Shown here in pieces: positions 1 through 7,480 of a DNA stretch of 14,265 nucleotides. The position numbers and the translations under genes were made by a program. The stretch's first letter is position 1. Each line of letters opens with the position of its first letter. The stretch is from NCBI GenBank assembly GCA_965555375.1, contig CBEWDL010000085.1:1-14265 (forward strand). The letters are read 5' to 3'. Source of the DNA: CBDVBL01 sp965555375 (GTDB lineage Bacteria > Zixibacteria > MSB-5A5 > UBA10806). The notes under the pieces were generated by a model, which had not been told where the DNA came from, ran no database searches, and saw only the letters and a program-made list of their open reading frames with translations.

Positions 1-50
1 TCTATAAATTCTAACGATTCCGAATCTCGAAATGTTTCTCCTTCATTCAT
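1..50 (-). CDS. Possible start of a further gene, cut by the window edge
   Basis: An ATG at position 50 overlaps the stop codon of the upstream permease by 8 nt and opens a frame with no stop up to the window edge. It encodes 16 residues beginning MNEGETFRDSESLEF. The overlap would allow translational coupling, but I see no clear Shine-Dalgarno upstream. The GAAGGAG sequence in this stretch lies just downstream of the ATG and has no ATG, GTG or TTG at a usable distance before the edge. The product is not recognisable. It could instead be the untranslated end of the exporter operon. Confidence is low. Confidence 0.3.
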   Translation of the reverse strand, partial: MNEGETFRDSESLEFI

Positions 51-1284
51 ATCTGAGACATTCGATTGGATCGAGTTTGGCAGCCCTGACGGCGGGATAG
101 ATGCCGAAAACCAGCGCCACGCCCACAGAAAAACCGAATGCCGTTATGACCCAGAAAACGGAGACGGCCGCGGGCAGGACGGTTAAGGCGGCTATGATCT
201 GTGCCGTACCCAACCCGATGAGTATGCCAAGAATTCCTCCCAGGCCTGAGAGCGCCATGGCCTCGATAAGAAACTGCCAGAGTATATTTCGCCTTCTGGC
301 GCCCACAGCTTTGCGGATTCCGATCTCCCTTGTCCTTTCAGTCACCGAAACCAACATTATATTCATCACGCCGACGCCGCCCACCAGCAGCCCTATGGCC
401 GAGATGACAATCATTACCATCCAGACCGCCTGGGTTAATTGATTGTAAACCTCAAGAAGGTTCTCCTGTGTGAAAATCGCAAAATCATCCGGCTCGTTGT
501 AGCCAAGCCCTCTTTGCCGGCGCATAACTTCCCTTACCTGATCAATGGCCTCTGGCATTAATTCAGGTGATGCCGCCTTTAATGCCAGCCACAGCTCCTT
601 CTCTTCAGGATGGATTTTCCGGAACGTTCCGTAAGGGATCGCTATAAAATTATTCTCATTACTCCCCATCACCGTTTGTCTTTTCTGCATGACTCCGATA
701 ACTATAAATTTGTCGTCGTTAACCAGAATCTCCTTGTTTATGGGATCCTCATTGGGGAAAAGCTCCTCGGCAACATCGGCGCCAATAGCAGCAACCATCG
801 TCCGGAATTTAACGTCGGAATCGTTAAAAAACCGCCCCTGCCCGGCGAAGACGTTGTTAACCAGTTCATAATCGGGCAGGGTCCCGAAAAACTGCGGGCG
901 ACGAACTTCCCTATCCCTGTATTTTGCAATGTTCCCGCCCGGCCTGCGATAATAGTTCTGAGGCGATACGGCGACTATAGCTGGACAGCCCTCAAGGATC
1001 GCCATGGCGTGATCGTAGGTGATTCCTTTTCTGTTTCTCTCCGACGCGCTCCTGTGACCCATCACGATGCCCGGCTTATTCCTGGCGACATAAATGACGT
1101 TCGATCCCAGGGATTCGATCTGCCGGGCCATGGAATTATCCAGACCCGTAATCAATGAGACAACCGTGATTATTGTAAATACGCCAACCAGAACCCCCAG
1201 AACGGTCAGAAACGACCTCATCTTATGGCCCCTGAAGGTCGCCAGCGCCAGCCGTAAGCTTTCTTTCATTTCATAAAATGTCAT
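43..1284 (-). CDS. MacB/FtsX-type ABC transporter permease (second of a pair)
   Basis: This 413-aa inner-membrane permease of the MacB/FtsX (type VII ABC) family has four predicted helices: about 24-47, 286-311, 338-366 and 374-398. Residues about 48-284 between the first two helices form the large periplasmic MacB-type domain. The family's cytoplasmic coupling segment SVTERTREIGIRKAVGAR lies at 313-330, and the C-terminus ends in the typical PAVRAAKLDPIECLRYE. The protein lacks its own ATPase domain, unlike fused MacB, and must use the ATPase encoded upstream. It follows the sister permease after 55 nt and probably pairs with it as a heterodimer, by inference. Such permeases transmit ATP-driven motion to a periplasmic adaptor rather than necessarily moving substrate through the membrane. 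A weak GGAAAG lies 4 nt before the chosen ATG. The substrate is unknown. Confidence 0.93.
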   Translation of the reverse strand: MTFYEMKESLRLALATFRGHKMRSFLTVLGVLVGVFTIITVVSLITGLDNSMARQIESLGSNVIYVARNKPGIVMGHRSASERNRKGITYDHAMAILEGCPAIVAVSPQNYYRRPGGNIAKYRDREVRRPQFFGTLPDYELVNNVFAGQGRFFNDSDVKFRTMVAAIGADVAEELFPNEDPINKEILVNDDKFIVIGVMQKRQTVMGSNENNFIAIPYGTFRKIHPEEKELWLALKAASPELMPEAIDQVREVMRRQRGLGYNEPDDFAIFTQENLLEVYNQLTQAVWMVMIVISAIGLLVGGVGVMNIMLVSVTERTREIGIRKAVGARRRNILWQFLIEAMALSGLGGILGILIGLGTAQIIAALTVLPAAVSVFWVITAFGFSVGVALVFGIYPAVRAAKLDPIECLRYE

Positions 1285-1339
1285 ATTCTTTCCAGAGATA
1301 CGGTCTTAAATAACATCCGGGATATGATTATTGTAAATC

Positions 1340-2560
1340 TCATTCATACCTCAACGATTCTATGGGGTCCAGCCTGGCGGCCTTTACCGCCGGGAACAGG
1401 CCGAAGATGATTCCCACACCGGAAGCCACTGCAAGCCCGGTTACAACCGCCCATAATTCGACAGCCGCCGGCAGGGGAGTGACCTGGTCTAAAACCAATG
1501 CAAATAGAATTCCGATCAGGATGCCGATGCCGCCTCCGACGGCAGACAACGTTGCGGCCTCCACCAGGAACTGCCAGAGAATATCGCGCCTTCGCGCCCC
1601 GATCGCCTTCCTGATACCGACCTCCCGGGTGCGCTCGGTTACGGATACCAGCATGATGTTCATGATGACTATTCCGCCCACGACAAGCGCTATTGACGAT
1701 ACGAAAACCAATACTAACCAGAGCGTTGCCGTGAGATTATTGTATAGTTCTATGAATGTTGCGGTTGTCATGATACCGAAATCATCCTTCTGGTTGTAAT
1801 GGAGCTTTCGGCGTGCCCGCAGAATCGAGCGGGCCTGATCCTGAGCCTCCTCCATCAACCCCATATCCTTCGCCTTGGCGTATATAGAGATCGTTCTCCT
1901 CTTGCCGAAATATTTCTGGTAGGTTGTCAGTGGCACTACCACCCAATTATCCTGATTCATACCCAGAAACGAACCCCGAGATTTGCCGACACCTACGATT
2001 CTGAAATAGTATTTACCCACCTTGATATCCTTGCCAAGAGCGGATCCATACTTTATAAGATTCGTAACAATATCCGGGCCGACGAGACAAACTGCGCTCC
2101 GGTGAATGTCATCAGATTCATTCAGGGGGCGGCCATAATCAATATCCACGTCCGAAATATCTATATAGTTATATGTGGCTCCTACGACCCAGATATCATC
2201 GAGATAATCGGCTCCGTATTTTACTTTGGTCAGTGAAGGCTCCGCCGTTCCGCCAACATCCTCGCATAGGTCGCAATATCTGGCCACAGCCCGCATATCC
2301 TCTACGGTGATATTCTTTCGTTTGCGGGCTCTCAGCCATTCCTCTTCGGAAGTGATAAGACCCTCTTTATCTATTATAAAGGTATTGGAACCCAATGTCT
2401 CGATTCTCGATGTAATGTATTTATTCACTCCATTGATAACCGATACCACTGCTATCAGCGTGGTTACGCCGATGATGATACCGATAAGCGTCAGAACGGA
2501 TCTTAATTTATTAGCCCAGATCGACTGAATTGCTATAATGACGCCTTCTAAAAACCACAT
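1340..2560 (-). CDS. MacB/FtsX-type ABC transporter permease (first of a pair)
   Basis: This 406-aa permease has the same plan as its neighbour: helices at about 21-44, 279-304, 330-356 and 366-391, and a periplasmic MacB-type domain at about 45-278. The coupling segment SVTERTREVGIRKAIGAR is at 306-323 and the C-terminal motif PAVKAARLDPIESLRYE is present. The membrane parts are close to the sister permease, while the periplasmic domains differ strongly. A Cys-x-x-Cys pair (C96, C99) and a further C158 lie in the periplasmic domain and could form a disulphide, which the sister protein does not share. The start follows AAGGCGG with a 7-nt spacer, and this site overlaps the stop codon of the ATPase gene 12 nt upstream, indicating one operon. 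It is assigned to export because an adaptor and TolC-family channel are encoded alongside. A LolC/E-like role is a less likely alternative. Confidence 0.93.
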   Translation of the reverse strand: MWFLEGVIIAIQSIWANKLRSVLTLIGIIIGVTTLIAVVSVINGVNKYITSRIETLGSNTFIIDKEGLITSEEEWLRARKRKNITVEDMRAVARYCDLCEDVGGTAEPSLTKVKYGADYLDDIWVVGATYNYIDISDVDIDYGRPLNESDDIHRSAVCLVGPDIVTNLIKYGSALGKDIKVGKYYFRIVGVGKSRGSFLGMNQDNWVVVPLTTYQKYFGKRRTISIYAKAKDMGLMEEAQDQARSILRARRKLHYNQKDDFGIMTTATFIELYNNLTATLWLVLVFVSSIALVVGGIVIMNIMLVSVTERTREVGIRKAIGARRRDILWQFLVEAATLSAVGGGIGILIGILFALVLDQVTPLPAAVELWAVVTGLAVASGVGIIFGLFPAVKAARLDPIESLRYE

Positions 2561-2572
2561 CGGGTTACCGCC

Positions 2573-3259
2573 TTAATTTCCGGACGTTATTTCTTCCTTT
2601 TCGACCTGGCCGTCGCGGATATATATGATTCTATCGGCGTAGAGGGCGATATCGCGTTCGTGGGTTACGATTATGATGGTGTTCCCGCCCTTGTGCAATC
2701 TGGAGAGAAGCTGCATTATCTCAACCCCTGTGGCCGTATCAAGATTCCCCGTGGGCTCATCGGCAAGGACCAGCGATGGCGAATTCACTAAAGCTCTCGC
2801 TATGGCGACCCTCTGCTTCTGACCACCCGAAAGCTGATTCGGTCTGTGAGTCATCCTGTCGGTGAGATCCACCAGATCTAACGACTCTTTGGCTTTCTTT
2901 ATCCTGATGTCCGACCGAGTGCCGTTATATATCAGGGGCAGCTCTACGTTATGCAGCGCCGTTGCCCTCGGCAGAAGATTGAAAGTCTGAAAAACGAATC
3001 CGATTTCTTTGTTGCGGATATGGGCCAATTCGTCATCGCTCATCCCCGATACGTTGCGGCCGTTTAGAAGGTATTCTCCTTTGCTCGGCGTATCGAGACA
3101 TCCGATCAGATTCATCAATGTCGATTTGCCCGAACCGGATGGTCCCATAATCGCCAGGTATTCGCCTTCCTTAACATCCATCGTGATACCACGCAGGGCC
3201 TGAACTTTCTCTGCCCCCACGTCATATATTTTCCAGAGGTCGTTAGTCTGTATCAACAT
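2573..3259 (-). CDS. Stand-alone MacB/LolD-type ABC transporter ATPase
   Basis: This 228-aa cytoplasmic ATPase powers the two permeases encoded next. All catalytic elements are visible: Walker A GPSGSGKST at 39-47, Q-loop Gln91 in VFQTFNLLP, signature LSGGQKQR at 143-150, Walker B LVLADE at 163-168 with catalytic Glu168, D-loop NLD at 172-174 and switch His200 in VTHE. The length and the sequence after Walker A (MNLIGCLDTPSKGEY) are typical of the MacB/LolD/FtsE group. In MacB this domain is fused to the permease; here it is a separate gene, as in LolD. It lies 43 nt after the adaptor gene and 12 nt before the first permease gene, so co-expression is likely. The Shine-Dalgarno (GGGG about 11 nt before the ATG) is weaker than its neighbours'. 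Confidence 0.95.
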   Translation of the reverse strand: MLIQTNDLWKIYDVGAEKVQALRGITMDVKEGEYLAIMGPSGSGKSTLMNLIGCLDTPSKGEYLLNGRNVSGMSDDELAHIRNKEIGFVFQTFNLLPRATALHNVELPLIYNGTRSDIRIKKAKESLDLVDLTDRMTHRPNQLSGGQKQRVAIARALVNSPSLVLADEPTGNLDTATGVEIMQLLSRLHKGGNTIIIVTHERDIALYADRIIYIRDGQVEKEEITSGN

Positions 3260-3302
3260 ATCCTGAATTTCCCCATGTGTTACTTTGACAGTAAACCCGA
3301 TA

Positions 3303-4559
3303 CTATTCTTCCTCTTCTTCAGACACGGCGTCCGGCCCGAATTTCGGTTTCTGCGGGTCTATCGCCTGATCATGTTTAATAGTCCGCAACATCCTATACG
3401 GCCCGGTAATGACACTATCGCTTTCAGAAAGTCCGCTGGTAATCTCAACATATTGTTGATCCCTGATACCTGTTCGGACAGGGACGAATTTGGCCTCGGA
3501 ACTTTCTACAATGAAAACGCCGTTGATGTCTTTTTTGTCTTTCTCGTAATAGCCAGACTCATCTTCTTCTTCATTCTCCGATGATCCGCTGTCGCCCTCA
3601 TCATTCGAATTTTTATCTTCGCCCGTGCCCTCCGGCCTCATGACCACTGCACCTGCGGGTACCTTGATTATCTCTTCACGGTGGTCAGTAGTAATATCCA
3701 CTGAAGCGGTCATACCGGGCTTGATATTTTCGACCATATCCTGAATCAATATCTTGACCATGAAATTGGTAACCTGATCGGATGTCCCGAAGGCGGTCGC
3801 CTTGGGAGAGTTGCCGATCTGGATGACCTTTCCTTTGAACGTGGTATCGGGAAAGGCATCAAGCAAAATCTCCGCCTCCTGGCCCATCCGTACCCGGGCG
3901 ATATCGGTTTCATCCACCTCCGCCTCTATCTCCATGGAGGAGAGATCCGATATCACCATGATAACGGTTCCGGGATTGTTCATCGTCCCCAGGACGACAT
4001 TCTCTCCCTTCTCCGAATTGAGCTTGGTGACGATACCTTCCATGGGAGATTTAATAGTACATTTATCGAGCTGATCCTGGGCCCTGTCCAGACTGGCCTG
4101 ATATACCTGGACCAGCGCTTCAGCCTGGTCGTAGGCATTCTGGACGATATCCAGCTGCGCCTGTGAAGAAAGGCCCTTCTGGAACAACTGTGTTTCTCTG
4201 CCAAGATCTATACGGGCCTTTTCGAGCCCGGATTTTGCCGACAGAAGAGATCCTTTTGCCTGAGCAACGTCCATCCTGCGAGAACGGTCATCGATCTTTA
4301 CCAGCAGTTGGTTATCTTTTACAGGATCGCCTTCCTCCACCGGCAGCTCCTCGATACGCCCCATAACGTCGGCCGAGATTTCGACGTCGGCCTGCGCCTT
4401 GACCTTGCCGGTGGCGGTCACAATCGATGTTATGTCTCCCGTGCGGGCAATCTCCACGGTGACTTTGGTCCTTTTAACCCCGCTCGATTTCAGGGCCAGG
4501 ACGATGAATACGACGAGGACTATCCCTCCGCCAATTATCAAAAACCATTTTTTCTTCAT
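3303..4559 (-). CDS. Periplasmic adaptor (MacA/HlyD family) of the ABC exporter
   Basis: This 418-aa membrane-fusion protein bridges the inner-membrane permeases and the TolC-family channel. An uncleaved N-terminal anchor covers about 5-23. The first half of the lipoyl-like domain is at about 53-90 (ISADVMGRIEELPVEEGDPV) and the second at about 168-205 (IKSPMEGIVTKL). Between them is a coiled-coil hairpin at about 92-166, rich in Ala, Gln and Lys, which would contact the TolC tip. Beta-barrel and membrane-proximal domains follow, but after PAGAVV (301-306) there is a very acidic, Ser/Asn/Gly-rich insert at about 309-345. The protein also ends in a short Glu tail. GGAGGAG lies 5 nt before the ATG. 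The gene sits 16 nt after the tolC-like gene and 43 nt before the ATPase, as expected for a tripartite exporter. Confidence 0.92.
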   Translation of the reverse strand: MKKKWFLIIGGGIVLVVFIVLALKSSGVKRTKVTVEIARTGDITSIVTATGKVKAQADVEISADVMGRIEELPVEEGDPVKDNQLLVKIDDRSRRMDVAQAKGSLLSAKSGLEKARIDLGRETQLFQKGLSSQAQLDIVQNAYDQAEALVQVYQASLDRAQDQLDKCTIKSPMEGIVTKLNSEKGENVVLGTMNNPGTVIMVISDLSSMEIEAEVDETDIARVRMGQEAEILLDAFPDTTFKGKVIQIGNSPKATAFGTSDQVTNFMVKILIQDMVENIKPGMTASVDITTDHREEIIKVPAGAVVMRPEGTGEDKNSNDEGDSGSSENEEEDESGYYEKDKKDINGVFIVESSEAKFVPVRTGIRDQQYVEITSGLSESDSVITGPYRMLRTIKHDQAIDPQKPKFGPDAVSEEEEE

Positions 4560-4575
4560 CTATCTCCTCCGATAC

Positions 4576-5889
4576 TTATCGCCCTATCACTTTTTCCAGC
4601 CTGGAGATCGCCAGATTGAAATCGAAAATCGCCTGGACGCGGTTGGTTTGAGCCTGTTTAAACGAAACCTCGGCATCCAGTACCTCGAGGATCGTGGCGG
4701 CGCCGAGTTTATACTTCTCCTTTACGAGATTCAGATCCTCCTGTGCAGCTGCAACTGACTCCCCCGCCAGTTTCTTGGCTTCCTCCGATTGCTCGATATC
4801 CAGAAACGCTTGCTTCAGCTCCAGCGCTACCCGGTTTCTTGTATCTTCAAGATTCTGCTCGTATGTATCGACATTTTTTCGAGAGGCTCGCAAGGTTGCG
4901 TAATCTGACGCCCCATTGAAGATATTGAAATTGACCGATGCATACATATAATAGCTTGCGTTCGGCATTTTGAAATCGGTCAATTCCGCGAACTTATCGA
5001 CATTGGTCGAATGCGAGAGGCCCACGGAGAGCGACGGCAGAAAATTGGAGTAGGCCATGAGCTTCTGATCCCGGGCTCCATAGAGATCGAATCGGGCCTT
5101 GCGGTAGTCGGGATTTTGCGAAAGCGCTTCGGAGAAGGCATCTCCGAATGAAATATCAATATAGCGTTCCGGCATCTCCTCGGCAACCTCGAGGTCTCGA
5201 TTGACATCAATACCCATTGAATAAGCGAGATTGGCAACAGAAAGCTTGTAAGCGTTAGTCTTGCTCAGCCGGTCGAGCTTGTCGTTGCCGTATTGAACCT
5301 TGGCCTTGAGAACATCCGACATGGACGCCGCGCCGAGATCGTAGCGGCTCTGCACGACGCGAAGCCTCTCCTCGCCCCTCTTCGCCGCATCCTCCGCCAC
5401 ATCAAGAAGCATCTTCGCTTTCAGCAGGTTGTAGTAACCCTCCTTTACGGCCAAAATCAAATCCGATCTGGCGCCGACGTAATTATGAAACGAGGAACCC
5501 CTGTCGTGATATTTTTTTCTCAAGCTGGCATAGTTATAAAGACCGAGCCCGGGATAAGTCCGGCTGAAATTCAAATTTCCCGAATACGAGTAAACCCTCT
5601 GGGCACCAGAAATAAACTGCTCCGCGAATTGGTCGTAGCGCTCAAAGCCCGACCATGATTGATTGGCCCTGGCTGAAACCGAAATGGTTGGTAACAGATC
5701 GCCCCAGCCGGTATAGACCTCTCCACGCGCCGCATCATAGGAATTTCTTGCCGCTATGACGCCGTAATTGTTTCTCAATGCCGTTTCTAAGCATTTATCA
5801 AGGGTATAGACCTCCGCATAAACCGAGCCGGAGGCAAACAGCACGAAAATTAGAAAGAAAGCAATTGGCAAACGGGATCCTCGTATCAT
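4576..5889 (-). CDS. TolC-family outer-membrane efflux protein
   Basis: This 437-aa outer-membrane channel forms the exit duct of the exporter. A signal peptide is visible: basic MIRGSR, a hydrophobic core and an alanine cleavage site after VYA (residues 23-25). The mature protein begins EVYTLDKCLETALRNNYGV, the standard N-terminus of OEP/TolC proteins. Two related halves with long alpha-helical stretches follow, for example ESVAAAQEDLNLVKEKYKLG and the LEVLDAEVSFKQAQTNRVQA segment near the end. The length matches the family (about 400-480 aa). I chose the ATG at 5889 because AAGGAG lies 6 nt upstream and the signal peptide starts there. An in-frame TTG at 5913 would add eight residues without a ribosome site. 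The YIP1 gene ends 13 nt before it and the adaptor starts 16 nt after it. Confidence 0.93.
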   Translation of the reverse strand: MIRGSRLPIAFFLIFVLFASGSVYAEVYTLDKCLETALRNNYGVIAARNSYDAARGEVYTGWGDLLPTISVSARANQSWSGFERYDQFAEQFISGAQRVYSYSGNLNFSRTYPGLGLYNYASLRKKYHDRGSSFHNYVGARSDLILAVKEGYYNLLKAKMLLDVAEDAAKRGEERLRVVQSRYDLGAASMSDVLKAKVQYGNDKLDRLSKTNAYKLSVANLAYSMGIDVNRDLEVAEEMPERYIDISFGDAFSEALSQNPDYRKARFDLYGARDQKLMAYSNFLPSLSVGLSHSTNVDKFAELTDFKMPNASYYMYASVNFNIFNGASDYATLRASRKNVDTYEQNLEDTRNRVALELKQAFLDIEQSEEAKKLAGESVAAAQEDLNLVKEKYKLGAATILEVLDAEVSFKQAQTNRVQAIFDFNLAISRLEKVIGR

Positions 5890-5895
5890 CGTTAT

Positions 5896-5901
5896 CTCCT
5901 T
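5896..5901 (-). promoter_or_regulatory. Ribosome binding site fixing the TolC-like start
   Basis: AAGGAG lies 6 nt upstream of the ATG at 5889. This favours that ATG over the upstream in-frame TTG at 5913, which would leave the site inside the coding region and put extra charged residues before the signal peptide. Confidence 0.7.
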
Positions 5902-5902
5902 T

Positions 5903-6643
5903 TTACATCCCAAACTGCTTGAATACGTCCGATAAGGCCACGCTCAAGGCTATCCAGATCGCCCAGAGGATTCCGACCGCTGTGTAGGTCTTGGCGGTCG
6001 TGAATCTGTATATGATTCCGAATCCTGTGGCGAAAACAGCTAAAAACCATATTACAAAGAAATCAAATTTCGATAGAAACGCGTGAAGCTTTGTGCCTAT
6101 GGCATCGGCCGACAGGAGCAAAGCCAGGGAAAGCGAGACATTCATGTTACCCTTGGCAATGATGAGAGGAATTGTTACAATCGTTGAGAGAATAAAAATA
6201 CACATTGACCAGGATAAAACAGAAAGGACCTTCTTATATGCAGTGTCTCCACCCAGGACAACAGTGCCGACGAGATAAAAAATGCCTGCCAGCGCTAAGA
6301 ATATTATGGGCGTTACAATGATCTGGGACACCAGGGTGATAATACGCTGGGTATTTACATTTTCAGCAAATTGATTCTCAATGGCCTCAAGCCGCTCAGG
6401 AGGAATGTTGGGGTTGCTTCTCAAGTTTTCCAATTGCGTGTCCATAATGATAGGAAAAGTGATCTGGGTAGATATGATAGTCAACAATATGATAATTATC
6501 AGCGGTACTACCCAGGTAGGTTTGCGGTCTATTGCCTCGAATGTCTTCCGGGGACTTGTGAAAATATTCCCCAGCCTGCCCCAGAAACCGAGTACGGGGG
6601 CTGCCTCGTTCCCGGCGACCGCAATTTTATCCGTGCCTTCCAT
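5903..6643 (-). CDS. YIP1-family integral membrane protein
   Basis: This 246-aa protein resembles the bacterial YIP1 family. A soluble N-terminus carries the typical GFWGRLGNIFTSPRKTFEAI stretch (about 19-38). About five hydrophobic helices follow (near 43-65, 101-128, 137-163, 193-213 and 218-238), with a hydrophilic loop between the first two. Bacterial YIP1 proteins are inner-membrane proteins of unknown function. The ATG at 6643 is chosen because AAAGGAG lies 5 nt upstream; a GTG at 6649 would overlap the ribosome site. It is 13 nt from the TolC-family gene, so it is almost certainly co-transcribed with the exporter and may be an accessory or assembly factor, which is inference. The family call rests on the N-terminal motif and topology. 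Confidence 0.78.
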   Translation of the reverse strand: MEGTDKIAVAGNEAAPVLGFWGRLGNIFTSPRKTFEAIDRKPTWVVPLIIIILLTIISTQITFPIIMDTQLENLRSNPNIPPERLEAIENQFAENVNTQRIITLVSQIIVTPIIFLALAGIFYLVGTVVLGGDTAYKKVLSVLSWSMCIFILSTIVTIPLIIAKGNMNVSLSLALLLSADAIGTKLHAFLSKFDFFVIWFLAVFATGFGIIYRFTTAKTYTAVGILWAIWIALSVALSDVFKQFGM

Positions 6644-6648
6644 CTTCA

Positions 6649-6655
6649 CTCCTTT
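6649..6655 (-). promoter_or_regulatory. Ribosome binding site fixing the YIP1 start
   Basis: AAAGGAG ends 5 nt before the ATG at 6643. Its last base is part of the alternative in-frame GTG at 6649, which rules that codon out as the normal start. Confidence 0.65.
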
Positions 6656-6746
6656 GTTACCGTGTCCCTTAGATTAACGAAAGAACCAGCAAAATGTTTC
6701 AAAACCTCACTACGTTCTAATACACATCATATCCGGAGATATTCGA

Positions 6747-7382
6747 TCATATTTTGGGGTTGCCTATGCGGTGGAAAATAGTTACCCCCCAGCTTACCGA
6801 ATTCCCCCCATTAGGGAGATAATCGGGATAACTTGCCTCCCTCCTGAATAGGCTATATTTGTCATAATTAACGAAATTGCCCGCCAGGAAAAAGGTCACA
6901 GCTAATCCGGGGCTGACATGATATCTGAAATCGAAATTAGCCGCCAAGCCCCAACCCGAAAAACCTTCCTCCAGGTCGATCGTCGTACCATTTTCGGAAC
7001 GCCTCAGGCCGGAGATATCAAATAGAGCGGGACCTACCGCAATCACCAGTTCGGCCTTTTTGATTTTCCACGGAATTGCGCGCACCTTGAAAAAGATGGT
7101 GTTTTTCTCGGCCTCTTCCTCCAATACGGCGTTCCCTTCTATAGCAAAATCATAATCATGGGTGGAGTGCATGACGCCGATCTCCAACCCGAGGCGATCG
7201 ATAAAATCATAACCAAAGCTTCCTACATAACCGATCCCCGGCTCCATTTCCGAGTAAATCTTATCAACAGGGCGATCATACAGAAGGCCCCCCCGGATCG
7301 AAAATCCGCTCTGCGCAAGAACCGGTTGGACCAGAACTGTTGTAAACATCAGAACATAAGATACGATTCTCGACTTCTCCAT
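6747..7382 (-). CDS. Predicted small outer-membrane beta-barrel protein
   Basis: This 211-aa exported protein has a signal peptide (residues 1 to about 23, ending PVLA before QSGFS). The mature part has alternating polar and hydrophobic stretches rich in Gly, Tyr and Phe, typical of eight-strand OmpA/OmpW-like barrels. Examples are FSIRGGLLYD, GYVGSFGYDFIDRLGLEIGV, WGLAANFDFRYHVSPGLAV and the final VSWGVTIFHRIGNPKI. No specific family is recognised, so the barrel call rests on pattern only. The ATG at 7382 is preceded by only a weak purine-rich site. The gene lies 98 nt downstream of hppA, beyond a probable terminator, and 103 nt before the YIP1 gene. It may open the exporter operon or be a separate unit; I saw no convincing promoter at either end. 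Confidence 0.65.
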   Translation of the reverse strand: MEKSRIVSYVLMFTTVLVQPVLAQSGFSIRGGLLYDRPVDKIYSEMEPGIGYVGSFGYDFIDRLGLEIGVMHSTHDYDFAIEGNAVLEEEAEKNTIFFKVRAIPWKIKKAELVIAVGPALFDISGLRRSENGTTIDLEEGFSGWGLAANFDFRYHVSPGLAVTFFLAGNFVNYDKYSLFRREASYPDYLPNGGNSVSWGVTIFHRIGNPKI

Positions 7383-7420
7383 ATAGCGATCTTAACAGAA
7401 TGCTTGATAGAGGGCAAGCA

Positions 7421-7456
7421 AAATAAAATAGACGGGATATCATCACTACGCCCGCC
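7421..7456 (-). terminator. Probable intrinsic terminator after hppA
   Basis: Read on the minus strand, GGCGGG (7456-7451) pairs with CCCGTC (7436-7431), giving six base pairs including one G-U. The loop is 14 nt, and the T-rich TATTTTATTT follows. It begins 25 nt past the hppA stop codon. The long loop and short stem make it weaker than the one at 10575-10609. Confidence 0.42.
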
Positions 7457-7480
7457 TTTAAGCGTAAAATAGAAAACCAC

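Noticed and set aside
43..3259. Reading the ATPase and permeases as a LolCDE lipoprotein-sorting system
   Set aside because: A LolCDE system does not use a coiled-coil adaptor and a TolC-family channel, both encoded directly upstream here. The MacB-type exporter is the better reading, though the ATPase alone cannot tell them apart.
6729..6742. Short palindrome-like ATATCCGGAGATAT after the barrel-protein gene, considered as a terminator or operator
   Set aside because: Five pairs around a four-base loop, AT-rich and without a T-run; too weak to separate from chance.
7401..7420. Small inverted repeat TGCTTG/CAAGCA before the barrel-protein gene, considered as a terminator
   Set aside because: On the minus strand the T-rich tract precedes the stem instead of following it, and the stem is only six pairs. 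The hairpin at 7421-7456 fits better.
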